Shown piece by piece: positions 1-5,969 of a DNA stretch of 5,999 nt. The translations under genes and the position numbers were made by a program. Numbering within the stretch: the first letter of the stretch is position 1; the number at the start of each line of letters is the position of its first letter. The stretch spans positions 1 to 5,999 of the forward strand of contig JBCBHL010000430.1 of assembly GCA_038525605.1 (NCBI GenBank), in the 5' to 3' direction. The notes beneath the pieces were generated by a model that saw only the letters and a list, made by a program, of their open reading frames with translations, had not been told where the DNA came from and searched no databases. The DNA comes from JANSWY01 sp038525605 (GTDB taxonomy: Bacteria > Bacteroidota > Bacteroidia > Cytophagales > Cyclobacteriaceae).

Positions 1-339
1 CCCCACATTTGCCACAAAGTGGGGATTTATGGTATTGCAAGACATCCTGCACAGCTGTATGAGGCAATTTACTGCGTCGTTCTGTTTTTATTGCTGTTTT
101 ATCTTTGGGCGAATTTCAGGCACAATCTCCCCGAAGGCTTTGTATTCGGGCTATTTTTGGCATTGCTTTGGGCATTGCGTTTTGCTGATGAATTCTTTAA
201 AGAAAATCAGGTAGCCTTTGAAGACGGTTTGCCATTAAATATGGGACAGATACTCAGTATCCCGCTGTTTTTAGTCGGAATACTGGTAATGATCTATTCT
301 TTTAAAAAAGGTAAAAAACCGGAAAAGACTATTAGCTAA
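1..339 (+). CDS. lgt: Prolipoprotein diacylglyceryl transferase, C-terminal part (5' end outside window)
   Basis: Lgt is an inner-membrane enzyme that moves the diacylglyceryl group of phosphatidylglycerol onto the lipobox cysteine of prelipoproteins, the first step of lipoprotein maturation. Frame 1 is open from the first base and gives 112 residues before TAA. Family landmarks are RHPAQLYEA (residues 14-22), a hydrophobic helix (about 25-37), a second helix (about 46-60) running into LRFADEFFKE, and MGQILSIPLFLVGILVMIY, the last helix, followed by a lysine-rich tail. By eye, Arg60 and Glu64 of this fragment match the conserved Arg239 and Glu243 region of the E. coli enzyme. The N-terminal two thirds, with the other conserved residues, lie upstream of the window. 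An internal GTG at 19 is not the real start, because the similarity continues through it. The gene converges on the lipoprotein gene, with 8 bases between the stop codons. No strong terminator lies between them, only a 5-bp hairpin (337-350). Confidence 0.93.
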   Translation, partial: PHICHKVGIYGIARHPAQLYEAIYCVVLFLLLFYLWANFRHNLPEGFVFGLFLALLWALRFADEFFKENQVAFEDGLPLNMGQILSIPLFLVGILVMIYSFKKGKKPEKTIS

Positions 340-347
340 CTAAAGAG

Positions 348-1091
348 TTACCGGATACCAGAAATGCTGATATCTTCTGCAATAATTCTACTAAGTTCAA
401 TGAGTTTATTCTCCTGATATAGTTTGGAAAGCTCCTTTAGCGGGGTCTTTTTATCAGCAGGTTTGTAATTGATGTAATCCTGAAAGACTAAACCATCAAC
501 TGTTTTCCTGTTGATAGCTTTTCGAAACCTCACACCTCCCTCGTTGACGATGTAATTGTACGCCAGGTAATCAATCGTATTGTCTGATTGGTTAATCCAA
601 TACATATACTCATCCTGAAAATCTGTTCCTCCGCCTTCCTGTTTAAAGGTTACTGAAACCAAATGATATTTAACGCCGCTTATTTCATCTTCACCTGCAT
701 ATTGCTTGTTGACCGCAGCATCATTTAAGCCATAAGGCAACTGAAAGAAATAGAGAACAGAATTAACTGCTTCGGTAGCAATCTTGACTTCCTTTTCGTT
801 TAATGAAGTTGTACTACCATTTACTTTTCTCACCAACTCAGAGCTGTTTTTGAGTTCATCGACAATTGTACCAAGAGAGTCTGTAAATACTCTTTTGTAA
901 ATATATCCGTCGGCTTTTCTGGCAACAGAATAAGTCTTTTTTCTAAATTTGAATGAGATGCTTTTGTTGGTAAGACGATCGAAACCGTGAGACTTAATCG
1001 ATTGATCAACAAGACTTTGAGGGTCAGTGTCTACCGAGGCAGCACAGGCAGTAAGTATTAAAAAGAATCCTGCAAGTATTAATCTGTTCAT
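348..1091 (-). CDS. DUF6503-type lipoprotein of unknown function
   Basis: Predicted lipoprotein of 247 residues. The ATG at 1091 gives a classic type II signal peptide: Asn-Arg after Met, a hydrophobic core (residues 4-13) and the lipobox LTAC with Cys16. After export, Lgt and LspA would process it and leave it anchored to a membrane. The reading frame extends upstream to a TTG at 1175, but that version would put 28 extra residues before the signal peptide and would start inside the likely promoter, so I reject it. The mature part matches my memory of the Bacteroidota family DUF6503: VNSVLYFFQLPYGLNDAAVNK (about 109-129, split here as VNSVLYFFQL and PYGLNDAAVNK), TFKQEGGGTDFQDEYMYWI (148-166) and IDYLAYNY (173-180). 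The fold is probably beta-rich and shaped like other lipid- or protein-binding periplasmic beta proteins, but no catalytic motif or substrate is evident. AGGA lies almost against the ATG, too close for a normal ribosome site. The gene appears monocistronic and is divergent from the C2 protein gene. Confidence 0.85.
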   Translation of the reverse strand: MNRLILAGFFLILTACAASVDTDPQSLVDQSIKSHGFDRLTNKSISFKFRKKTYSVARKADGYIYKRVFTDSLGTIVDELKNSSELVRKVNGSTTSLNEKEVKIATEAVNSVLYFFQLPYGLNDAAVNKQYAGEDEISGVKYHLVSVTFKQEGGGTDFQDEYMYWINQSDNTIDYLAYNYIVNEGGVRFRKAINRKTVDGLVFQDYINYKPADKKTPLKELSKLYQENKLIELSRIIAEDISISGIR

Positions 1092-1172
1092 TCCTGAATT
1101 GTTATTGATAGGTTTTTGAACGATTATCAGCCAATCTGGTTTTGTCCAGTGAATGACATTTTGGTGATTGGG

Positions 1173-1207
1173 CAAATATCCCGCTCCTTTCAGGTAGTGG
1201 ACAAAAA
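1173..1207 (-). promoter_or_regulatory. Candidate Bacteroidota-type promoter for the lipoprotein gene
   Basis: On the minus strand, TTTTTG (1207-1202) is followed after 21 bases by GATATTTG (1180-1173). This is one base off the Bacteroidota -7 consensus TAnnTTTG, and the spacing lies within the 17-23 range reported for the -33 TTG element. It would give a leader of roughly 75 bases before the ATG at 1091. It overlaps the alternative TTG start at 1175, which argues against that start. The match is by eye and the AT-rich setting makes chance matches easy. Confidence 0.4.
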
Positions 1208-1228
1208 GATATTTTTCAATTAATTAAA

Positions 1229-1257
1229 TTTGATTTATTCACAAATTGATATAAAAT
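1229..1257 (+). promoter_or_regulatory. Candidate promoter for the C2 protein / phosphatase unit
   Basis: TTTG (1229-1232) and TATAAAAT (1250-1257) are 17 bases apart, upstream of the leader ORF and the C2 gene. The right half resembles a generic -10 box more than the phylum's TAnnTTTG. It lies about 20 bases from the candidate minus-strand promoter, so the two would fire divergently from the same spacer. The same octamer TATAAAAT recurs at 3426-3433. Confidence 0.3.
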
Positions 1258-1267
1258 TATAAGTTGT

Positions 1268-1305
1268 AAGGGTTACGTATGATGAAAAGTTCTTATCCAA
1301 TCTAA
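1268..1305 (+). other. Shine-Dalgarno plus 8-codon in-frame leader ORF
   Basis: AAGGG (1268-1272) lies 6 bases before tandem ATG codons (1279 and 1282), which open an 8-codon frame MMKSSYPI ending at TAA (1303-1305). The stop is 6 bases before the ATG of the C2 protein, in the same frame. This is the best-looking ribosome site in the spacer, whereas the C2 start itself has none. It may be a leader peptide that delivers ribosomes to the C2 start by coupling, an N-terminus cut by a nonsense change, or chance. Confidence 0.35.
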
Positions 1306-1311
1306 TACCCA

Positions 1312-1650
1312 ATGAAGCTACATATTACAGAAATCAGATGTAATGTAAACGACGAGTTTGATGGTGATGAAATATACCTGAAATATAATGGACAAAAAAT
1401 TTGGCCTTCGGGGTTGTTTAAAGGGATCAAAACCGACGAAACTGTTAGCGTGAATATCAGTCTGGATGTTCCTGAAGGACAATTTGCTACTATAGAGCTA
1501 TGGGAATATGATTTACTCTCCAAAAATGACTACATGGGCACCTTCGATATGATGATCAATGAGGAGGGAGGACCCTTTCAAACTTCGATGAAGCTGAAAA
1601 AACAAGACTTTCTTGCCAGTTATCTCATTACCTGGGAAACCAGCAGATAA
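1312..1650 (+). CDS. Small single-domain C2-like protein, possibly calcium-binding
   Basis: Protein of 112 residues without signal peptide or membrane helix, so probably cytoplasmic. Alternating hydrophobic patterning suggests an all-beta sandwich filling the whole chain, about the size of one C2 domain. Residues 64-76, WEYDLLSKNDYMG, line up with the third calcium loop of synaptotagmin-1 C2A (YDFDRFSKHDIIG). Glu65, Asp67, Ser70 and Asp73 fall where ligands Asp230, Asp232, Ser235 and Asp238 sit. Residues 14-24, DEFDGDEIYLK, resemble the first loop before the PYVK strand, with Asp14 and Glu20 (or Asp19) in place of Asp172 and Asp178. These alignments are by eye and from memory. Known C2 domains bind phospholipids or partners, often with calcium; that role is inferred here. 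The phosphatase gene starts 31 bases after the stop, so co-transcription is likely. No Shine-Dalgarno lies directly before the ATG, but a leader ORF with one ends 6 bases upstream. Another beta-sandwich fold with acidic loops is the alternative. Confidence 0.72.
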   Translation: MKLHITEIRCNVNDEFDGDEIYLKYNGQKIWPSGLFKGIKTDETVSVNISLDVPEGQFATIELWEYDLLSKNDYMGTFDMMINEEGGPFQTSMKLKKQDFLASYLITWETSR

Positions 1651-1681
1651 AAATTATGCTATTCAAAATAACTACCAGCCT

Positions 1682-3043
1682 ATGAAAAAGAAGAAAATGA
1701 CAGTACTGAGCAAAGTTTCCTCAATATGGCAAGCGATACTCAATAAAGGTGTGACAGCAGACATCACCAACCTGGAAAAACGAAAGGTGAGACTATTGAA
1801 TACCGTATTGGTAATAGGACAGATTATTTTTTTTATTTTATTGATTAAAAGCTACCTACAGGGCCTCACCTATGAGGTATATCCGCAATTGGTAGGCTCA
1901 TTTCTCTTTGGGATTCCACTGTTGTTCAACTTTGCCGGTCGATATAAAATTGCCAGATATTTATGTGTTTTCGTTCCCTATATCTATTTAACCGGGCTTT
2001 CAGTGTATTGGGGAGCGTCGCGGGGATCGCAACTGATTATATTTGGTTCAGCGGCGTTGGCGATTCTGTTTTTTGAAAACAAGAAAACTGTTAACGTACT
2101 TTTTCTGACAGGCATGGTTTTTCTGCTGGCAGCTCATGTGCTCTCATGGAGTATTCCGCAGTTTTATCAGAGCCCAAACGAGCAGGTAAGCTTTTTGCTG
2201 AATCTGGTCATCACGGCGATTATGTTGTACTTTATCTTCAACATTTTTAAAACGGAAAACTATAAATTCCAGCAGGAACTATCTCACAAGAACAAGTCGA
2301 TCACAGATAGTATATTATATGCCGGGAGAATTCAGTCTTCAATTTTAGGAGATTCGTCAACACTATACACCCTCATGCCTAAGAGTTACATCATTTACCA
2401 CCCCAAGGATATAGTATCCGGAGATTTTTATTGGTTTGGGGAGAAAGATGGTAAAAAAATCATTGTGGCCTCAGATTGTACGGGTCATGGAGTTCCCGGG
2501 GCTTTTATGACCGTTTTAGGGACCTCTTTACTCAACGAAATCGTACATGAAAAAGGAACGCTTGAACCGGAGGAAATACTTTATCAGCTAGATGAAAAGG
2601 TAAAGTATGCATTGCAGGTCAACAGTAATGTAAAAAGTAACGATGGAATGGATATCGGTATTTTGGTGATCGATGAGGCAAACCATAACATTGCCTATGC
2701 TGGTGCTAAACATACACTTTACGGAATAAATGAAGGAGAATTCAAGGTAATCAAATCATCCAGGTATTCGATTGGAGGTCATGAAGGATATAATAAAGAT
2801 TTTAAAAATATCTCGATCACTTATCAGCCTGGAGATAAGTTTTACCTTGCTACTGATGGATTTCAGGATCAGTTTAACCCCGAAGGTAGAAAGTATATGA
2901 AAGGTAACTTTAAGGATCTTCTGCACAAAGTTTCTACAAAACCAATGGAAGAACAGAAACTGATATTGGAAGAAGAGTTTGGAAATTGGAAAAGAAATGA
3001 ACCCCAAACTGATGATGTGCTGATCGTTGGTCTTTGTCTTTAA
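1682..3043 (+). CDS. Six-helix membrane SpoIIE/PP2C-type serine phosphatase
   Basis: Protein of 453 residues with a membrane sensor half and a cytoplasmic metal-dependent phosphatase half. Hydrophobic helices lie at about 38-60, 69-85, 91-110, 117-131, 137-157 and 169-189. A linker, HKNKSITDSILYAGRIQSSIL (about 202-222), links them to the catalytic domain, as is common in Bacteroidota SpoIIE proteins. The catalytic domain shows VSGDFYWF (Asp248), DCTGHGVPGAF (Asp265), DGMDIG (321-326), YLATDGF (Asp392) and QTDDV (Asp444, Asp445). These are the metal-binding aspartates of the family, so the enzyme looks intact. Relatives dephosphorylate STAS-type anti-sigma antagonists or other phosphoserine proteins; no such partner is in the window. 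The frame opens further upstream at TTG 1613, inside the C2 gene, but that start adds a 23-residue polar stretch, so I chose ATG 1682. ATG 1697, preceded by GAAGAA, is also possible. No Shine-Dalgarno precedes 1682. The helices resemble no sensor family I can name, so the signal is unknown. Confidence 0.9.
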   Translation: MKKKKMTVLSKVSSIWQAILNKGVTADITNLEKRKVRLLNTVLVIGQIIFFILLIKSYLQGLTYEVYPQLVGSFLFGIPLLFNFAGRYKIARYLCVFVPYIYLTGLSVYWGASRGSQLIIFGSAALAILFFENKKTVNVLFLTGMVFLLAAHVLSWSIPQFYQSPNEQVSFLLNLVITAIMLYFIFNIFKTENYKFQQELSHKNKSITDSILYAGRIQSSILGDSSTLYTLMPKSYIIYHPKDIVSGDFYWFGEKDGKKIIVASDCTGHGVPGAFMTVLGTSLLNEIVHEKGTLEPEEILYQLDEKVKYALQVNSNVKSNDGMDIGILVIDEANHNIAYAGAKHTLYGINEGEFKVIKSSRYSIGGHEGYNKDFKNISITYQPGDKFYLATDGFQDQFNPEGRKYMKGNFKDLLHKVSTKPMEEQKLILEEEFGNWKRNEPQTDDVLIVGLCL

Positions 3044-3048
3044 AAAAA

Positions 3049-3073
3049 GAAGTCAGGTAAAAAACCTGACTTC
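3049..3073. terminator. Perfect 10-bp hairpin just after the phosphatase stop
   Basis: GAAGTCAGGT (3049-3058) and ACCTGACTTC (3064-3073) pair perfectly around an AAAAA loop, starting 5 bases after the phosphatase stop. On the plus strand no T run follows it. On the minus strand it is followed by TTTTTTTAAAG, so its intrinsic-terminator polarity points leftward. It may still protect the 3' end of the phosphatase message or pause transcription. Confidence 0.55.
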
Positions 3074-3091
3074 ACCACCAACCATAAAAAC

Positions 3092-3119
3092 TGAGGGCTC
3101 AGTGTGAACTTCGCCCTCA
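3092..3119. repeat. 7-bp inverted repeat (second hairpin of the cluster)
   Basis: TGAGGGC (3092-3098) pairs with GCCCTCA (3113-3119) across a 14-base loop. It is GC-rich against an AT-rich background and lies between two better hairpins, which suggests a folded RNA rather than isolated chance pairing. No T run follows. Confidence 0.4.
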
Positions 3120-3138
3120 TACACGATCCACAACTGGT

Positions 3139-3163
3139 GACTGCTACAGTATAGCAGTCTTTT
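3139..3163 (+). terminator. Likely rho-independent terminator of the C2/phosphatase unit
   Basis: GACTGCTA (3139-3146) pairs perfectly with TAGCAGTC (3152-3159) around CAGTA, and TTTT (3160-3163) follows. It is the first plus-strand hairpin with a T run after the phosphatase, about 95 bases past the stop. The T run is short, so efficiency is uncertain. Confidence 0.5.
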
Positions 3164-3400
3164 GGACCTTGTATTTTAAACTAACTAACCTAAACTACTA
3201 TGCTTTATTGACGCAAATAAAACCAAAGCAGTTGCTTTTTACTGTAGCTAATCTGGTGAACAGGAATTATTACTGATGAATAAGCATCAAATGCTGATGG
3301 CTAATTGTGCAATAAGCAGTATTTCTAGAAAAATATTCATTGAGCTTTTGTCGTGAAGGAGAGACAATATAGTCTAATCCCTAATTCGCAAATGCAAAAC

Positions 3401-3433
3401 TTGAAATAGTGCTATTATCCGATCGTATAAAAT
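3401..3433 (+). promoter_or_regulatory. Weak promoter candidate upstream of the first duplicated hairpin
   Basis: TTG (3401-3403) and TATAAAAT (3426-3433) are separated by 22 bases. Transcription from here would run about 110 bases to the hairpin at 3522-3548, which would make a small RNA. The only support is the motif and the terminator behind it. Confidence 0.2.
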
Positions 3434-3521
3434 CAGTTTTGAATGATGAAACGCGAAGAACTTATAAGATGAGAATAGACAATCTGGAAAGGAGAATTCA
3501 TTTGAAACAGATCCAAATTAA

Positions 3522-3548
3522 AAAGGGGCAACAAGATGTTACCCCTTT
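3522..3548. terminator. Terminator-like hairpin, first copy
   Basis: AAAGGGG-C-AACA (3522-3533) pairs with TGTT-A-CCCCTTT (3537-3548) around AGA, with one C/A mismatch in the stem. The flanking A and T bases are short (AAA and TTT), so it is weaker than the related hairpin at 3909-3945. No gene is seen directly upstream on either strand. Confidence 0.5.
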
Positions 3549-3626
3549 AATAGATCGATAGCTGGTTGAGCTAAATTCGATCACGCTTAATCAAACTCAC
3601 TTAACGCTTATATATTACGAAACTCA
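3522..3626. repeat. Imperfect tandem duplication, copy A
   Basis: A hairpin with a GGGG/CCCC stem is followed by TAGATCGATAGCTGGTTGA (3551-3569), then CGATC, TTAATCAAA, an ACG/TAT-rich piece and GAAACTCA (3619-3626). The same order appears in copy B at 3911-4010, about 389 bases on. The 19-base block differs by one base between copies, and the rest is clearly related but diverged. Confidence 0.6.
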
Positions 3627-3908
3627 TGACAAATATGGTCTGTTTCGTTCACACTGCTGCGCCTATTTCGACTAAGCATCGGATTTTGAAGATGAACCAG
3701 CATTTTTCGTAGGTAAAAGTTTTTTAAAAAAATCTTTAGCTGGCTGTCACATATTTTCATTTATCTACACTATATAAAAGTACATAACGGGAGGTCAGGA
3801 TTAGGGAATGTTTCTGATCGCTCATAAAATGAGAACTATCAACTACTCACTTAAATTTTTGATGTTAATTATTGCTAGATATTAAACATCAATCTCAGCT
3901 TTATCATG

Positions 3909-3945
3909 AAAAAGGGGCGTCAATCTTTCGATTGCGCCCCTTTTT
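3909..3945. terminator. Strong bidirectional intrinsic terminator, second copy
   Basis: AAAAAGGGGCG (3909-3919) pairs with CGCCCCTTTTT (3935-3945), and the helix continues with CAATC/GATTG around a TTTC loop, with one bulged T at 3920. The A run on one side and T run on the other let it stop transcription in either direction. There is no obvious gene upstream on the plus strand. It insulates the WG-repeat gene from upstream transcription, or ends a small RNA. Confidence 0.75.
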
Positions 3946-4010
3946 AGATCAATAGCTGGTTGAATTGCTACGATCTTCGTTAACCAAAACGTCTATTACT
4001 ATGAAACTCA
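3911..4010. repeat. Imperfect tandem duplication, copy B
   Basis: This is the partner of the repeat at 3522-3626: a GGGGC hairpin, TAGATCAATAGCTGGTTGA (3945-3963), CGATC, TTAACCAAA, and an ATTACTATGAAACTCA ending at 4010. The hairpin arms differ from copy A in the inner stem yet still pair, which points to conserved structure rather than simple copying. It ends 135 bases before the ATG of the WG-repeat gene. Confidence 0.6.
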
Positions 4011-4098
4011 ATTCAAAAGTCGGTGATTTCTGCCGATGTATCATTATCGAATTGTTTCAACAGGAATATCTGGTTATGAATTGGAATTTTAACATGAC

Positions 4099-4124
4099 AG
4101 ATAAATTTTCGTTATCTATATTTA
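4099..4124 (+). promoter_or_regulatory. Inverted repeat and possible -7 box before the WG-repeat gene
   Basis: AGATAA (4099-4104) and TTATCT (4112-4117) form a 6-bp inverted repeat overlapping TATATTTA (4117-4124), one base off the Bacteroidota -7 box TAnnTTTG. No good -33 TTG stands at the right distance, so this is only a candidate promoter or operator. Confidence 0.2.
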
Positions 4125-4145
4125 CTTCCACTAATATTGACAGTC

Positions 4146-5969
4146 ATGTTTTTCATCAGGTTATTCATAGTGGCTTTTGTACTGCTGACAGGTATACGGA
4201 CTTTTGCAGAGCCCAATAAACAGGCTTTAAAATATATCCGTGAACAGGCCTATGAAAGGGCAGAAGAGCAAATATTGAAATCTTTGGATAAAGATTCGAT
4301 TAATCCGGCGGGTCATTATCTTGCAGGATTACTTCATATCCAACCTGCCTACTCGCAATTCCACATCGATACGGCTTATTTTCATGTGCTACTTGCAGGT
4401 GAACAATGGGATGTAACTGAGGAGAAGGATCAGCAGAAATTTGTTAAAATCGGTATTTCAAAAGATTCTATTTTACAGTTAAGAATTGATATTGAATTAT
4501 TGGCTTATCAACGCGCTGTTGAGGCTATGAATCTGAAGGCTTTCGATTTGTTTTTCAATGAGTTTGACAATGATTCACTGGATGTTTTACTAACGGTAAA
4601 AAGAGATAGTCTCGCCTTTAGTAAAGCTTCCTCCTTAAATACCTGGCAAGGGTACAGGCAATTTTTTCAGGAATACCCCGATTCTAAACAGGTCCCAGAA
4701 GCTAATGATCGGTACCATAAGCTGATCTTTGAAGAAAAAGCGAATAATCAATCAGCGGCAGCAATAGAAGTTTTTTTCAAAGAAGTAGGCGATACGCCGT
4801 TTAGAGCGACATTGGAAAGACAATTGCTGTTGCATTACACAGTTTCAAATTCACCGGAATCTTATGTGAATTTCATTAATAAGTATTCGGATTCCCCCAG
4901 CAAGGAATTTGCTGTCAATGCACTCTATCATCAGTCAAAACATCGTGACGATTTTACTTTTCCTGACAGATTAGTATCTGATTCACTGGCAAGAGAAAAG
5001 TCTCTTGAAGGGATCGACCTTTTGCCGTTTTTAAAAGACGAGAAATTTGGTTTTTTTTCTGCCAACGATGGCCAAATCGTGATTCAAGCCAACCTTGACG
5101 CGATTGATGACCAGTATTTATGTGGTGTATCCAATGATGTTTTATTAAAAGTTACCAGTCAGGGAAACCAGTATTTAATGAACAGAACGGGCAAGTTGGT
5201 TAGGGAGAATGTAGGGGATTTCAAATTACTAACAAATGGGATTGTGGCACTGGAATCAGCAGGAAAATTTGGTTGTATGTTAGTTTCAGGTGATTTAATT
5301 CTGCCAATGGAGTATGATAATATTGAGATGGTGGGGCCTAACTACCTAAAGGCGGAAAAGGATGGGAAAATGTTTTTGTTTTCATTTCTGGGAAAAAGAA
5401 TGTTATCCGGTACATATGATGAAATCACCTTTCTGGGTGGCGACCTAATCACACTTTCCAGCAGGGGGAAAATGGCGCTGCTAAACCTTGCCGAATTGAC
5501 GGACAATGCTATTGATGAGAAGGAGCTTTCATTCATATATGACGAAGTAGAAACTTTTGATCAAAAATATGTTTTAGGGTTTTCCGGTGATGCAGAAACC
5601 CTGCTCAATTTTAGACTTGAAGAACTAATACCTCTGGGCATTCATGAAATTTATGTTGAAGGTGCTTATGTATATACCAAATCAAAATGGGGTTACAAAC
5701 TATTCGATCTGAAGGAGAATTTATTAAAAGTTGATCTATATCAGGAAATCCAGACGGGTGCAAATAAGTTGGCTATCAAAAAGAATAACAATTGGAATCT
5801 GTTTAGGAACGCCATTAAGTCAGAACCCATACTTGATCTCGATTCCATCTTTTTTCTCACGGATCGTGCGACAATTATTGTAAAGTCAGGAGTCAGAAGC
5901 ATTTTATTTGATAATGGAGCCAAGGTCTCATTAAAGGCCGGGCAATATCTGTATTCGCTTTTTCGATAG
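4146..5969 (+). CDS. Exported protein with TPR-like N-terminal half and WG-like beta repeats
   Basis: Protein of 607 residues. ATG 4146 starts a clean signal peptide, FIRLFIVAFVLLTG, with probable cleavage after TFA (residue 21); a TTG three codons upstream is less likely. Residues 22 to about 285 are helical and TPR-like, with recurring aromatic-rich units such as YRQFFQEYPDSKQVPEANDRY and YVNFINKYSDSPSKEFAVNAL (about 170-190 and 240-260). From about 299 a series of WG-like units follows: EKFGFFSANDGQIVI (299-313), GKFGCMLVSGDLILPMEYD (373-391), GKMFLFSFLGKRML (407-420), GKMALLN (441-447), KWGYKLFDLKENLL (514-527) and NNWNLFRN (548-555). Only some keep the Trp-Gly pair. Such proteins are common in Bacteroidota, lie in the periplasm or outside, and are mostly of unknown role; TPR and WG parts usually mediate protein contacts. 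No catalytic motif is seen. No Shine-Dalgarno precedes the start. The C-terminus ends abruptly within what looks like another repeat, and the frame may be shifted at the T run 5959-5963. Confidence 0.82.
   Translation: MFFIRLFIVAFVLLTGIRTFAEPNKQALKYIREQAYERAEEQILKSLDKDSINPAGHYLAGLLHIQPAYSQFHIDTAYFHVLLAGEQWDVTEEKDQQKFVKIGISKDSILQLRIDIELLAYQRAVEAMNLKAFDLFFNEFDNDSLDVLLTVKRDSLAFSKASSLNTWQGYRQFFQEYPDSKQVPEANDRYHKLIFEEKANNQSAAAIEVFFKEVGDTPFRATLERQLLLHYTVSNSPESYVNFINKYSDSPSKEFAVNALYHQSKHRDDFTFPDRLVSDSLAREKSLEGIDLLPFLKDEKFGFFSANDGQIVIQANLDAIDDQYLCGVSNDVLLKVTSQGNQYLMNRTGKLVRENVGDFKLLTNGIVALESAGKFGCMLVSGDLILPMEYDNIEMVGPNYLKAEKDGKMFLFSFLGKRMLSGTYDEITFLGGDLITLSSRGKMALLNLAELTDNAIDEKELSFIYDEVETFDQKYVLGFSGDAETLLNFRLEELIPLGIHEIYVEGAYVYTKSKWGYKLFDLKENLLKVDLYQEIQTGANKLAIKKNNNWNLFRNAIKSEPILDLDSIFFLTDRATIIVKSGVRSILFDNGAKVSLKAGQYLYSLFR

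Larger units (their letters stand above)
3044..4145. other. About 1.1 kb without a convincing gene
   Basis: Stop codons are dense in all frames and no coding stretch with recognisable protein character was found. What can be supported: three hairpins (3049-3163), a CTAA-rich leader-like stretch ending in a 3-codon ORF (about 3178-3209), an imperfect tandem duplication with terminator-like hairpins (3522-3626 and 3911-4010), and a small inverted repeat before the next gene (4099-4117). A short weak hairpin with a T run (AAAGC/GCTTT, 3225-3238) is also present. Sections 3241-3400 and 3640-3900 show nothing I can name. A spacer this long is unusual for a bacterial chromosome and may hold small RNAs or the remains of a lost gene. 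Confidence 0.7.

Noticed and set aside
337..350. Hairpin TAACT/AGTTA between lgt and the lipoprotein gene as a terminator
   Set aside because: Only 5 AT-rich base pairs and no T run on either side.
1092..1175. Upstream extension of the lipoprotein to TTG 1175
   Set aside because: It would bury a perfect lipoprotein signal peptide 28 residues inside the protein and start within the candidate promoter.
1613..1681. Upstream extension of the phosphatase to TTG 1613
   Set aside because: It overlaps the C2 gene by 38 bases and adds a polar, proline-rich segment that does not look like part of the family; ATG 1682 is simpler.
3671..3780. Short protein-like frame SDFEDEPAFFVGKS as a gene remnant
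   Set aside because: It is closed by a stop directly upstream and soon runs into low-complexity A/T sequence; too short to call a pseudogene.
3360..3810. TCCCTAAT (near 3377) and its inverse ATTAGGGA (near 3802) as ends of a mobile element
   Set aside because: The match is only about 8 bases, there is no target duplication and no transposase remnant between them.
3044..4145. CRISPR array or tRNA in the long spacer
   Set aside because: The two repeats are diverged and about 389 bases apart, without regular spacers, and no cloverleaf with a proper T-arm could be found.
3965..4219. 84-codon plus-strand frame (TTG start) before and overlapping the WG-repeat gene
   Set aside because: It has no recognisable protein character, starts with TTG inside the duplicated repeat, and runs into the signal peptide region of the WG gene in another frame.
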